A stretch of DNA of 64,000 bases from Arthrobacter ruber (GCF_002954225.1 NZ_PPTH01000016.1:1-64000), one strand, 5' to 3'. Counted from the stretch's first letter, positions 8,692 through 18,574 are shown. The notes: generated from the sequence alone by a model not told the origin. Made by a program: numbers and translations.

Positions 8692-8826
8692 TCAGTCGTC
8701 GATGACGGCCAGGCCCCGGCACTGGAGGTCCCCCGCGAGGTCCCCCGCGAGGTCCGCCTTCGTCCCGTGCAGGAACGCTCCCGACTCGTGGAGTTCGAAG
8801 GGCTTCGGTCCGTCCGCCGAGGTCAC
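8692..8826 (-). pseudogene. arr: Internally deleted rifampin ADP-ribosyltransferase (arr) remnant
   Basis: This 44-codon frame begins near a GTG at 8826 and reads KPFELHESGAFLHGTKADLA, matching the N-terminus of Arr, which ADP-ribosylates rifamycins. After a duplicated DLAG it passes directly into LQCRGLAVIDD-stop, which resembles the very C-terminus of Arr (LxRRGLAVIxD). About 90-100 central residues, including the rest of the NAD-binding fold, are absent, yet frame and stop are kept. A 12-bp tandem duplication (8725-8736 and 8737-8748) sits at the joint. The product cannot be active. Homology is from memory of the family, not a search. Confidence 0.65.
8725..8748. repeat. 12-bp tandem duplication in arr remnant
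   Basis: GAGGTCCCCCGC occurs twice in direct succession and starts a third partial copy (GAGGTCC) at 8749. It encodes the repeated DLAG in the remnant and marks the junction where the middle of the gene is missing. Confidence 0.85.
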
Positions 8827-8860
8827 CTCCGATGAATGGCTGTGCCCGCCGGGCCCCTGC

Positions 8861-9544
8861 TCAGAATGCCGATGACGGCAGGTCGCGCTCGCCGTCCCGG
8901 ATGGCCGTCACGATGCGTGCGGCGACAGCCACCGGATCCTTGCCCTGCGGCAGCCTCGGCGCCTCCCCTGCGATGGGCCGGCTAGCCAGCCCGGTCTCGG
9001 TGTGGGGCGGGCGGGCGTCGAGCACCCGCACCCCCTGCCTGCGCAACTCCAGTGTCAGCGCCTTCCCGTAGGCGCTCAGTCCCGCCTTCGTCGCGGAGTA
9101 CGCGGCCATGCCCGCCGTCGGGCTCTCTGCGACGACGGCGCTGATCTGCGCGATGAACGAGTCCCGCGCGAGCCGGGGCGCGATCTCGCGCACGAGCCGC
9201 ATGTAGCCGAGCAGGTTCACGAGCACGAGTTCGTCGAGGGTGTCGTCGTCCACCTCGACGGCGGGACCGAACGCCACGACGCCGGAGGCGAACACCAGCC
9301 CGCTCAGTTCGCGCCCGTAGATGGCAGCGGCGATGTCCGCCGGGCCCGTGGGTCTGCCGAGATCGGCAGCGGCGCGGCCCAGGACGGCATCGCCGAGTTC
9401 GTCCGCGAGCGCCGCCAGTCTGTCCTCGGAACGGCCCGAGAGCGTGAGCTGGGCGCCCTGGGCCACGAGCTGGCGGGACAGCTCGGCCCCGAGGACTCCC
9501 GTCGCACCGACGACGAGGACGTGGGCACCGCTCAGCTCGGTCAT
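8861..9544 (-). CDS. Short-chain dehydrogenase/reductase (SDR)
   Basis: NAD(P)-dependent oxidoreductase of 227 residues with a Rossmann fold: the cofactor loop VVGATGVLGAE (about 10-20), a catalytic Ser in IAQISAV and the YSATK motif carrying Tyr and Lys (about 155). Substrate unknown. It is divergent from the DUF4287-type gene at 9623. The start at 9544 lies six bases after TACACT (9551-9556, minus strand) with no Shine-Dalgarno, the leaderless layout repeated across this window. Confidence 0.9.
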   Translation of the reverse strand: MTELSGAHVLVVGATGVLGAELSRQLVAQGAQLTLSGRSEDRLAALADELGDAVLGRAAADLGRPTGPADIAAAIYGRELSGLVFASGVVAFGPAVEVDDDTLDELVLVNLLGYMRLVREIAPRLARDSFIAQISAVVAESPTAGMAAYSATKAGLSAYGKALTLELRRQGVRVLDARPPHTETGLASRPIAGEAPRLPQGKDPVAVAARIVTAIRDGERDLPSSAF

Positions 9545-9622
9545 GGGCAGAGTGTAGCAACGGCCTTCGGCGTCCTTCCCTTCGCGCCCGGCGGGACGGC
9601 ACCGGAACGCTACAGTGTGGCC

Positions 9623-10198
9623 ATGGGCGAGATGCAGAGCTGGCAGTCGATGGTGCACGCCAACGCCGCGCGGCTGCTCCGCACCACCGGACGGACACCG
9701 GCGGACTGGGCTGCGGAGGCGCGTACTGCGGGGATCGGCACGCGGGAGGATCTCTCGCACTGGCTGAAGGAACAGGGAGTCACCGGATACAACCTGATGA
9801 GCGTCGACTGGGAGGTCTTCGGATTGCCGGAGTTCTTCGAGCGGTCGGCGGAGGAGCTCTACGCCGGCCAGTACGCGGACCGTCCGGCCCTCAGGCCCAT
9901 CGCGGACAGCATCGTGTCCTGGGCCACCGCGACACCGGAGGTCACCATCCAGCTACGCAAGACCTACGTGTCCCTGCAGTCGTCGCGACGGAAGTTCGCG
10001 CAGCTCACGCCCACCAGGACCGCCGTGGACCTGGTCTTCCGGCTCGCGATCCCCGGACTGCCCGGGCTCGAGCCGATCCGCACGAACGAACCGTTCGCCT
10101 GGCGCCTCCGGCTCAGGCAGCCGGGGGACGTCGATGCCGCCGTCCGGCAGGCGCTCAGCGTTGCACTGGAGGATAGCCTCGGCCGTTCCTCCGCTTGA
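9623..10198 (+). CDS. DUF4287/DUF5655-type uncharacterised protein
   Basis: Protein of 191 residues. The N-terminus (about 1-65, with MVHANAARLLRTTGRTPADW) matches the helical DUF4287 pattern, and the C-terminal half (about 85-190, with YVSLQSSRRKFAQLTPTRT) resembles DUF5655, a predicted nucleic-acid-associated domain whose function is not established. It is probably leaderless: TACAGT at 9611-9616 lies six bases before the ATG. The last 44 bp overlap the convergent PspA gene. No catalytic residues are recognised. Confidence 0.75.
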   Translation: MGEMQSWQSMVHANAARLLRTTGRTPADWAAEARTAGIGTREDLSHWLKEQGVTGYNLMSVDWEVFGLPEFFERSAEELYAGQYADRPALRPIADSIVSWATATPEVTIQLRKTYVSLQSSRRKFAQLTPTRTAVDLVFRLAIPGLPGLEPIRTNEPFAWRLRLRQPGDVDAAVRQALSVALEDSLGRSSA

Positions 10199-10856
10199 GC
10201 TCCTCGAGCTCCTGCTGGGCGGCGGCCTCCGCCTCGAGTTCCTCGAAGGCCTGCTGCAGGCGCGGTGACGACGGGTCCGTCCAGGACAGTTCCTCACGGG
10301 CCTGGGCCTGCGCCTCGAAGCGCCGCACCTCGAGTTCGGCGTTGCGCCGCGCCGCGTCCATCGCGGCCGCCTCCCGCGAGGACGACGCCAGTGCGTCATG
10401 AACACCGATCGCAGCCTGGGCCGCCGCGCGGCGGGCCAGCATGGCGTCGTACTCCATGGCGTTCTGCTGCACGCGCTGTTCCAGCCGCTGCACGTCGTCG
10501 TGGAGCCGGCGCGCCTGCTGCTCCGCCTCGTGCAACTGCCGGGTGAGGGTCTCGAGGCGACGCCGCGCCGTCATCGATTCGCGGATCGCGGCCCGGGCGG
10601 CGTCGTCGTCCCCGCGCTGCACCGCGGCTGCGGCAGCGGCCTCGACCCGGTTGACGTAGTCGGCGGCCTCGTTCGCGGCCAGGCCCACCCGGTGGTGGTG
10701 CGCCGCGACGTCCGCTGCCCCCCGGCGCGCCTGGTCGAGGAGGTTGCGCTGCGCCTGCTGGGCGCTCTGCACCTGGATCCGGGGATCCTGCTTGGACTCC
10801 TCCGCCGCGGAGCGGTTGGCCTGCACGATCCGCGTGATGCGGCGTTTGATCGACAC
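10155..10856 (-). CDS. pspA: PspA/IM30-family envelope stress protein
   Basis: Long coiled-coil protein of 233 residues, almost entirely helical and rich in Ala, Glu, Arg and Gln, with no membrane segment. This matches PspA/IM30/Vipp1 proteins, which assemble on the inner membrane face and preserve its integrity under stress. It starts with GTG at 10856 (SIKRRITRIVQ, an amphipathic membrane-binding helix). The membrane-protein gene ends 48 bp upstream on the same strand, and the pair likely forms one transcript; a phage-shock-like membrane partner is a reasonable inference. The 3' end overlaps the convergent gene by 44 bp. Confidence 0.82.
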   Translation of the reverse strand: MSIKRRITRIVQANRSAAEESKQDPRIQVQSAQQAQRNLLDQARRGAADVAAHHHRVGLAANEAADYVNRVEAAAAAAVQRGDDDAARAAIRESMTARRRLETLTRQLHEAEQQARRLHDDVQRLEQRVQQNAMEYDAMLARRAAAQAAIGVHDALASSSREAAAMDAARRNAELEVRRFEAQAQAREELSWTDPSSPRLQQAFEELEAEAAAQQELEELKRRNGRGYPPVQR

Positions 10857-10904
10857 TCTGGACCCCCGGGGTGATGGTTGGTTGCGGCTACCTGGACTGA
10901 CCCG

Positions 10905-11471
10905 TCACCAGGTCTGCCGGTTCCCGTAGCTGTCCCGCCAGGTGGCCATGGCGGAGATCTCGGTGCGGAGGCGGCTGGTGGCCTGCTCGAGCTGCAGCGT
11001 GTCGATGGACCGCGAGGTCTGCAGCAGGCTGCGGCGCAGGTCGGCGGACAGTTCATCGAGCGCCCGCGCCTGCGCGGCGAGATCCGCGGTCCACTCCTGC
11101 TTCAGTGCCCGGTTCGGCTCACGGTCGGCAGCGCGCAGCAGGGTCTCCAGGGAGGCCGCGGCCTGGTCGATCTCAGCGGCCGCCCGGGGAAGGTCCCCCA
11201 CGGGGCGTCGCTGCGCCGTCGCTTCGGCGAGGGCGAGGTGCGTGGCACGCGAGGACCGCGTCAGGTCACCGATGAGCCGCGCGGGTTCCCGCGTCAGCCG
11301 GTCCGGCGCGTACGCGCGGGCCGCCAGCACGCCGCGGTCCCTCGTGCGCTCGATGATGCGGGAGCGCTTGACCTTGCGGACCACGAGCCACCCGGCCACG
11401 CCGGTCCCCGCGCCCACGGCGGTGAGGACCCCGGCGCCGACGACGAGCGCCTGGACGAAGAGATCAAGCAT
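10905..11471 (-). CDS. Single-pass membrane protein paired with PspA
   Basis: Protein of 188 residues: one N-terminal transmembrane helix (about 5-28, LFVQALVVGAGVLTAVGAG), a basic stop-transfer KVKRSR, then a helical cytosolic region rich in Arg, Ala, Leu and Glu. I recognise no named domain. Its position directly upstream of pspA and its membrane-anchored coiled-coil layout suggest a PspA anchor or partner. It starts 104 bp downstream of hspR, so read-through from the heat-shock operon is possible. Confidence 0.65.
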   Translation of the reverse strand: MLDLFVQALVVGAGVLTAVGAGTGVAGWLVVRKVKRSRIIERTRDRGVLAARAYAPDRLTREPARLIGDLTRSSRATHLALAEATAQRRPVGDLPRAAAEIDQAAASLETLLRAADREPNRALKQEWTADLAAQARALDELSADLRRSLLQTSRSIDTLQLEQATSRLRTEISAMATWRDSYGNRQTW

Positions 11472-11575
11472 CGTGCAACCCCACGAGGTATTCCATCTCC
11501 TTAGTCTGCCCGCGTCCTCCGACATATTCCACCCGCGGCCGTGCGCGGCCGCGGGCGACCGCTCACCGGCGGCGG

Positions 11576-12004
11576 CTAGTTCGCCGTCCGCGCCGTGTCG
11601 GGGCGCCACACGACGAGCGCCTGGCTGCGCGGGCGGGGGCGCTGGCCGCGGGCCAGTGTGACGACGTCGCCCGCCAGCCCGGCGGCGAAGACCCGGCTCG
11701 ATTCGGCGTGGAGGCGGCGGGACGCCAGCTCGGAGGACAGCTCCGTGACGCGCGCCTGCAGTGCGGCTACCTGGTTCTCGAGTTCGAGGATGCGCCGGAT
11801 GCCCTCGAGGGACACCCCCTCCTGCGACAGGCGCTGGATCTCGCGCAGCGTCCCGACGTCCTTCTGCGAGTAGCGCCTGGCCCTGCCGGGTGCCCGGCTG
11901 GGCGTCACGAGGCCCAGCCGGTCGTACTGGCGCAGGGTCTGCGGGTGCATGTCGGCGAGTTCGGCGGCCACGGAGATCACATAGATCGGCAGCGTGTAGT
12001 CCAT
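11576..12004 (-). CDS. hspR: Heat-shock repressor HspR (MerR family)
   Basis: Autoregulatory repressor of the dnaK operon, 142 residues. It carries an N-terminal MerR-type winged helix (about 7-75; YVISVAAELADMHPQTLRQY, then RYSQKDV) followed by a coiled coil of ELENQVAALQARV type. In Streptomyces HspR binds HAIR sequences with DnaK as co-repressor; two such sites precede dnaK here. Fourth gene of dnaK-grpE-dnaJ-hspR, 52 bp after dnaJ, with a GGAGG-like site before the ATG at 12004. Confidence 0.95.
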   Translation of the reverse strand: MDYTLPIYVISVAAELADMHPQTLRQYDRLGLVTPSRAPGRARRYSQKDVGTLREIQRLSQEGVSLEGIRRILELENQVAALQARVTELSSELASRRLHAESSRVFAAGLAGDVVTLARGQRPRPRSQALVVWRPDTARTAN

Positions 12005-12056
12005 GGCGGGCCTCCTTCCGTCGCCGGGGCTCCCGGCGGTCGCTCAAATGTACTCT

Positions 12057-13043
12057 TTACAGGCGCGCCTTCGCGGCGAGGCCCGCCCGCGGATCCGCGT
12101 CCCGCGTAGCAGCCCGGAAGGCCTCGACGGCGGCCTCGGCCTCCTTGGACAGATTCTGCGGGACGACGACGTCGACGGTGACGAGCAGGTCCCCCGTGGC
12201 CTTGGCGGTCTTCACGCCCCTGCCCTTGAGGCGCAGGGTCCTGCCCGACGGCGTCCCGGCGGGGATCCTCATCTTCACCAACTCACCGGTGAGGGTCGGG
12301 ACGTCGATCTCGGCGCCGAGGGACGCCTCGGGGAAGCTGACGGGGACGTGCACGCGGATGTTGTCGCCGTCGCGCTTGAACAGCGGATGCTCCTTCACGG
12401 CGACGGTGACCATGAGGTCGCCGGGGCCGCTCTGCCCCGGCTGCCCCTTGCCCTTCACCCGGACCTTCTGTCCGTCGCGGATACCGGCCGGGATGCGGAC
12501 GTCGATCTGCTCGCCCGAGGGTTCACGCAGGCCGATGGTGGTCCCGTTGATGGAGCCCGCGAAGGAGATGGACGTGCTGGCCGTGCGGTCGGCGCCCTTC
12601 TGGGGGCGCGTGGACTGGAAGCCGCCCGGGAATCCGTTGCCACCGCCGCCGAACAGGTCGGCGAACTCGGGGGGAAGGTCGCTGTTGGAGAAGCCGGTGC
12701 GCTGACGGGTCCCGGTCCCCTGGCCGAAGAGGTTCCCGAAGATGTCCTCGAACCCCGCACTGCCGCCGGCACTTCCACCGGCACCGCCGGCGGAGAAGCG
12801 CGCTCCCCCGCCCATCGCGCGGATGGCGTCGTACTGCTGGCGCTGCTCGGCGTCGGACAGCACGGAGTAGGCCTCCGAGACGTCCTTGAACGTCTTCTCG
12901 GACGCGGCATCACCCTGGTTCTGGTCGGGGTGGTACTTGCGGGCGAGCTTCCGGTACGCCTTCTTGATGTCGGTGTCGGACGCGTCCTTGGAAACACCCA
13001 GGATCTTGTAGAAATCCTTGTCCACCCAATCCTGACTGGCCAA
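12057..13043 (-). CDS. dnaJ: DnaJ-type co-chaperone without zinc finger
   Basis: J-domain protein of 328 residues that stimulates DnaK ATPase and delivers clients. J domain at about 9-75 with YHPDQN (HPD), then a Gly/Phe-rich linker (about 80-150) and the two beta-barrel C-terminal domains (about 155-310). It contains no cysteine at all, so the four CxxCxGxG zinc modules of classical DnaJ are missing and the protein is CbpA-like (type II). It begins with TTG at 13043, preceded by AAAGGAGA with seven-base spacing, which decides the start. The gap to grpE is unusually structured. Confidence 0.93.
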   Translation of the reverse strand: MASQDWVDKDFYKILGVSKDASDTDIKKAYRKLARKYHPDQNQGDAASEKTFKDVSEAYSVLSDAEQRQQYDAIRAMGGGARFSAGGAGGSAGGSAGFEDIFGNLFGQGTGTRQRTGFSNSDLPPEFADLFGGGGNGFPGGFQSTRPQKGADRTASTSISFAGSINGTTIGLREPSGEQIDVRIPAGIRDGQKVRVKGKGQPGQSGPGDLMVTVAVKEHPLFKRDGDNIRVHVPVSFPEASLGAEIDVPTLTGELVKMRIPAGTPSGRTLRLKGRGVKTAKATGDLLVTVDVVVPQNLSKEAEAAVEAFRAATRDADPRAGLAAKARL

Positions 13044-13082
13044 CGGGCGTCTCCTTTCCTAGGTACTACTGAAACGTGGGGC

Positions 13083-13117
13083 CGGGTTGCACGATCCCGA
13101 AGGGATCACACAACCCG
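13083..13117. repeat. Interrupted hairpin between grpE and dnaJ
   Basis: CGGGTTG and CAACCCG (13083-13089, 13111-13117) pair, then a symmetric 3/3 internal loop (CAC/ACA), then GATCCC and GGGATC around GAA. It stands next to the larger hairpin at 13121-13219 in the dnaJ leader. Confidence 0.75.
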
Positions 13118-13120
13118 GGA

Positions 13121-13219
13121 GCGCTGCGCGGAGTGCCGAGGAAGGCGGCTTCAATCTTTCCCAGCGAGCTCTAGCGAGCCGGGAAATTTCGTTGCCGCCG
13201 TTCGGCATCCGCGCAGCGC
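13121..13219. repeat. Large nested hairpin in grpE-dnaJ gap
   Basis: The outer arms GCGCTGCGCGGA (13121-13132) and TCCGCGCAGCGC (13208-13219) are perfectly complementary. Inside, TGCCG pairs with CGGCA, GGCGGC with GCCGCC and TTTCCC with GGGAAA, with a core holding GCGAGC twice around TCTA. It spans 99 nt within the 184-nt intercistronic gap of the heat-shock operon and could be an mRNA processing or thermosensing element, or a relic of a small palindromic repeat. Confidence 0.75.
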
Positions 13220-13227
13220 GGTAAGAA

Positions 13228-13866
13228 CTACTCAGGCACCGCTACGATGACCTGCGCGGCCCGGAGGACGCGCTCGCCCTTGCGGTAGCCCGCGCGGAGG
13301 ATCTGGCTGACGCTATCAGCCTGGACGTCCGCACTCGGCTGCTGCATGAGCGCTTCGTGGATGTTCGGGTCGAAGGCGACGCCGACCTCGTCGATCCGGG
13401 TGAGCTCGTACGTCCGGAGGGCGTTCTCGAGCTTGCCCGCGATCGCCGCGAAGGGTCCCTCGGCGAGGTCGCCGTGCTGGCGCGCGGCGTCGATGTCGTC
13501 GAGGACGGGCATCAGCGTGTTGATGACGCCGATGACGGCCTGGTCGCGTGCAACATCCCGGTCGCGTTCAACACGGCGTCGGTAGTTCACGTACTCGGCC
13601 TGCAGGCGGAGCAGGTCGTTGCGGAGCTCCGCGACGACGTCCACGGCCGGATTGCTCGCCCCGTCGGCGCCGGCCTCGTTCAGGATCGCCTCGGCCTGAG
13701 CCAGGGCGTCGCCCTCCGTGCTGTCGCCGGTGGGACCTGCCTGCACTCCGGCCGCGGATTCCTCCGCGGCCGGAGTACCGGCGTCGTTCTGCTGCCCACG
13801 GACTTCGCCCGTCTCAGGGGCGATCGGCTCGGACTCGTGCTCTTCTTCGTTTCCGTGGTGCGGCAT
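13228..13866 (-). CDS. grpE: Nucleotide exchange factor GrpE
   Basis: Exchanges ADP for ATP on DnaK. The 212 residues comprise an acidic, disordered N-terminus (about 1-65), a long dimerising helix (about 70-135 with LQAEYVNYRRRVERDRD) and a C-terminal beta domain (about 145-210 with FDPNIHEALMQ and GYRKGERVLRAAQVIV). It starts 2 bp after the dnaK stop, so the two are translationally linked in the heat-shock operon. Confidence 0.97.
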   Translation of the reverse strand: MPHHGNEEEHESEPIAPETGEVRGQQNDAGTPAAEESAAGVQAGPTGDSTEGDALAQAEAILNEAGADGASNPAVDVVAELRNDLLRLQAEYVNYRRRVERDRDVARDQAVIGVINTLMPVLDDIDAARQHGDLAEGPFAAIAGKLENALRTYELTRIDEVGVAFDPNIHEALMQQPSADVQADSVSQILRAGYRKGERVLRAAQVIVAVPE

Positions 13867-13868
13867 GG

Positions 13869-15815
<1,947 letters not shown>

Positions 15816-15816
<1 letters not shown>

Positions 15817-15844
15817 CTATAGTCCTGCACAGCCGGAGATCAAA
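15816..15844 (-). promoter_or_regulatory. dnaK: dnaK operon promoter
   Basis: On the minus strand the -10 box TATAGT (15816-15821) lies 16-17 bp from TTGATC/TTTGAT (15838-15844) as -35. The two HAIR palindromes bracket this promoter, consistent with HspR repression of a vegetative-sigma promoter. Confidence 0.7.
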
Positions 15845-15847
15845 ATG

Positions 15848-15872
15848 AAGTTGAGCCATGAGGACTCAACTT
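15848..15872. promoter_or_regulatory. HAIR operator 2 (extended palindrome)
   Basis: AAGTTGAG (15848-15855) and CTCAACTT (15865-15872) form a perfect 8-bp inverted repeat with nine-base spacing, upstream of the dnaK -35 box and 3 bp from the stop codon of the DUF2252 gene. It contains the TTGAG-N9-CTCAA core of HAIR. Confidence 0.88.
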
Positions 15873-15875
15873 GCA

Positions 15876-17189
15876 CTATGCCGCCGGTACGGCGGTGATG
15901 AGTCCTTCGCGGAAAGCGTCGACGAAGAGGGCATGATCCCGCCGCACCGTCTCGGCGTAGGCCTCGCCGAATCCCACCAGGTCTGCGATGAACTCCTCGC
16001 GCGCGTCACCGACGGCGGCGAGGATCGCGGTCTCCGTGCGGAACGGCACGAGGTCGTGGTCGCTGTCCTCGTCGGTCGAGCAGTGGATCTTCGCGGTGGC
16101 CTGCCCGAGCGCTTCGAGCACGGGCACCATCTGCTCGGGTTCCGTGAGGTCCTCCCAGGAGAGATCCCGCTTGTAGGGGGACAGTTCCGACACCACGAAG
16201 GAGACGCCACGGATCGAGGTGTAGCCGAGGAACGGGTCCGTGTGGGTCTGCAGCGAGCGCTGGCTCACGACGGCGCGGTGCCCGTCGTCGTGGAAGAAAC
16301 CGCGGACGCGCTCGTCGTCCACGATCCGGCTGGGCGCGGCGATGTTCGACTGCTTCATCGTGAGGATGATGTCGTTCTCCTGCGCCTCGTCGAAGCCCTC
16401 GATCAGCACGTTGTAGGTGGGCAGCCCCGCACTCCCGATCCCGAAGCCCTTCTTCCCCACGATCCCCTTGACCCGGTAGAACACGCGACGGCGGGAGCGC
16501 TCGCCGTCGGGGATGGTGGCGAGGTAGCGCTCGAACGCGTCCGACACCTCCGCGGACTCCTCGCCTCCCAGCACCCGGATCGATCCGTCGTCGCGGAACT
16601 GGCGCTCGTCGTCCTCGATCAGCGTGAGGGAGTCGAGCAGGCGCGTCCGCCGCGCGGCGCGGGCCTGCTGCAGGACCCGGTGGATGGTGCCCTCGGTGTT
16701 GTCCAGCCCGAAGGCGAAGGCCGACTGCTCGTCGTCCACGTAGTCCCCGACCCGGCCCAGGTACGCCTCGAGGTAGGTGCGGGACAGGTCGCGCACCGCC
16801 CGCGACGGCAGCGCCTTCTGCCAGCACAGCAGCGTCAGCGATGCAACGAACCGGCGCAGGTCCCAGGAGAAGTGGCCCACGTACGCCTCGTCGAAGTCGT
16901 TGACGTCGAACGTGAGCCGTCCCTCGTTGCTCATGTAGGTGCCGAAGTTCTCGGCGTGCAGGTCGCCGTGGATCCACACGCGACCCGTGCGCCCGTCCGC
17001 CCACCTGTCGTCGAGCCCTGCCATGTCGGTGTAGAACAGCGACGCGCTGCCGCGGTAGAAGGCGTAGGGGTCCGCCGCCATCTTCCGGAACCGCGCCCGG
17101 AAGGCGAGGGGGTCGGCGACCATGAGGTCCTGGTGCGCCTCCACGAGGGTGTTCACGATGTGCTGCTGACGGGGCTCGGTGGCTGCCAT
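15876..17189 (-). CDS. DUF2252 kinase-like protein
   Basis: Soluble protein of 437 residues of the DUF2252 family. It contains phosphotransferase-like motifs: WIHGDLHAENFGTY (about 73-86; HxD catalytic-type loop) and FDVNDFDEA (about 95-103; metal-binding Asp type), with ILTMKQSNIAAPSR later. The fold resembles aminoglycoside/choline kinases, but no substrate is established. It lies upstream of the dnaK promoter on the same strand and ends within 4 bp of HAIR 2. The start follows TACCGT (17196-17201) by six bases, so it is probably leaderless. Confidence 0.85.
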   Translation of the reverse strand: MAATEPRQQHIVNTLVEAHQDLMVADPLAFRARFRKMAADPYAFYRGSASLFYTDMAGLDDRWADGRTGRVWIHGDLHAENFGTYMSNEGRLTFDVNDFDEAYVGHFSWDLRRFVASLTLLCWQKALPSRAVRDLSRTYLEAYLGRVGDYVDDEQSAFAFGLDNTEGTIHRVLQQARAARRTRLLDSLTLIEDDERQFRDDGSIRVLGGEESAEVSDAFERYLATIPDGERSRRRVFYRVKGIVGKKGFGIGSAGLPTYNVLIEGFDEAQENDIILTMKQSNIAAPSRIVDDERVRGFFHDDGHRAVVSQRSLQTHTDPFLGYTSIRGVSFVVSELSPYKRDLSWEDLTEPEQMVPVLEALGQATAKIHCSTDEDSDHDLVPFRTETAILAAVGDAREEFIADLVGFGEAYAETVRRDHALFVDAFREGLITAVPAA

Positions 17190-17236
17190 CAGACCACGGT
17201 ACGCGCGTCGCCCGGGCGGAGCGTGCCCGGGCAGGG

Positions 17237-18226
17237 TCAGCGGCCCACGAGGACGGGCTGCCGGGCTCCCGGGGCGGACGCACGCCGCGCCTTCAGGAAC
17301 CCGTCCACCACGTCCCAGGCGGTGATGAGGACCACGACCGCGGTCACGATGGAGCCGACCGTCCAGCCGCCGCCCGTCGCGACCGCGGGACCCCATCCGA
17401 CGGCGTCGACGAAGGCCGGGTTGAGCAGCCTTCCACCGGACCACAGGAGGACCGCGGGCACCGCGAAGGCGAGGGCGAGGGCGAGGTTCACGACGGCGGC
17501 CGGCCAGGACCAGTCCCGCAGGTACAGCCAGACCGCGAAACCCGCCTCGAGGACGATCAGCCCCAGGAACCACGGGAGCCAGAAGGACCACAGTGCCGGG
17601 TCGAGCAGGGGGATCGCACTGCCGTCGTCGGCGTTGACCACGGAGCGGACCTGCTGCCAGAGGATGGCGCCGGCGAAGACGGCGAGGAACACCAGTGACG
17701 CGACGAGCTCGGGCAGGCGCGCATGGCGCGAGCGGTCGGGCAGGGCGGGGAGGGTGTCGGGGGACCACCCCAGCCCCGTGCCGGGGACCCCCGTCCGCTC
17801 CAGGATGACGAACACGAGCGTGCTCCAGAACCCGATGTGCACCGTGACGTTCAGCGCCGTCGTGACAGCGCCGCCGATCGCCGCACCGACCTCACCCTGG
17901 CTCAGGAACTGCACGAGGAACACCGCGGCGGTGGAGATGGGGACGACGACGGCGAGGAGCGTCCTCAGGAGCCGGAGCCAGTCGAGGTAGTAGCGCGGCC
18001 CGATCAGCGTGAGGGGCCGGTCCACGTAGTCGGCCGCGAGGCGCTCCGGGTCCCCCAGCTGGAGCAGCGCCGAGCGCTCCGCGGCGGCGGGGTCCTCACC
18101 GGCGGCGAGGCGGGCGTCGACCGCGCCACCGATCATCTCCCTGATCTCGGGCTCGATATCGGCGCGGTGGGTATCGGGCACGGTGCGGACGGCGGCCCAG
18201 ACGTAGCGATCGGTCAACGTTGTCAT
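17237..18226 (-). CDS. Multipass membrane protein with permease-prefix (HAAS-like) N-terminus
   Basis: Protein of 329 residues. A soluble N-terminus (about 1-70, MTTLTDRYVWAAVRTVPDTH and a GDPERLAADY end) of the type found in PadR-linked membrane proteins precedes about seven hydrophobic segments (from about 85 onward). Function unknown; such proteins are often partners of a PadR regulator that senses envelope or drug stress. It overlaps the upstream PadR gene by ATGA, so the pair is one operon under the palindromic operator at 18576. Confidence 0.75.
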   Translation of the reverse strand: MTTLTDRYVWAAVRTVPDTHRADIEPEIREMIGGAVDARLAAGEDPAAAERSALLQLGDPERLAADYVDRPLTLIGPRYYLDWLRLLRTLLAVVVPISTAAVFLVQFLSQGEVGAAIGGAVTTALNVTVHIGFWSTLVFVILERTGVPGTGLGWSPDTLPALPDRSRHARLPELVASLVFLAVFAGAILWQQVRSVVNADDGSAIPLLDPALWSFWLPWFLGLIVLEAGFAVWLYLRDWSWPAAVVNLALALAFAVPAVLLWSGGRLLNPAFVDAVGWGPAVATGGGWTVGSIVTAVVVLITAWDVVDGFLKARRASAPGARQPVLVGR

Positions 18227-18567
18227 GGCAGTTCCCCTTCAGCGAGGCGGTGCAGCGATGCGGTCAGCCGATCCCAGTCGGCGGAGAGGGTGGCGGCGAG
18301 GTCGTCGCCGGCCGGGCTCGTCCGGTAGAACTTGCGGGGACGGGACTCGGCGGTGTTCCACTCGCTCGTCAGCAGGCCCTGCTTCTCGAGGCGCCGCAGG
18401 AGTGGATAGAGCGTGTTCGCGTCGACCTGGATGTCCAGGCCTTCGAGCGCTTCGAGGAGCGCGTACCCGTAGTCGGGGGTGCGCAGCCGGGTGAGGCAGG
18501 CCAGGACGACCGTCCCGCGCCGCAGCTCCTGCAGGTGTCCGGCAGTTCGGTCGTCATCGCTCGCCAT
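18223..18567 (-). CDS. PadR-family transcriptional regulator
   Basis: Winged-helix repressor of 114 residues in the short PadR class: TVVLACLTRLRTPDYGYALLE helix-turn-helix (about 15-40), the LYPLLRRLEKQGLLTSEW wing (about 57-75) and a dimerising C-terminal helix. It likely represses its own operon through the perfect palindrome covering its -10 box. The ATG at 18567 is seven bases from TATAGT with no Shine-Dalgarno, implying a leaderless mRNA. It overlaps the downstream membrane-protein gene by four bases. Confidence 0.9.
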   Translation of the reverse strand: MASDDDRTAGHLQELRRGTVVLACLTRLRTPDYGYALLEALEGLDIQVDANTLYPLLRRLEKQGLLTSEWNTAESRPRKFYRTSPAGDDLAATLSADWDRLTASLHRLAEGELP

Positions 18568-18574
18568 GGCTGGA

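Noticed and set aside
8725-8760. CRISPR or minisatellite
   Set aside because: Two direct copies of a 12-bp unit only; no spacers or further repeats.
13121-13219. Insertion sequence or transposon end
   Set aside because: The palindrome has no transposase, target-site duplication or second end in the window.
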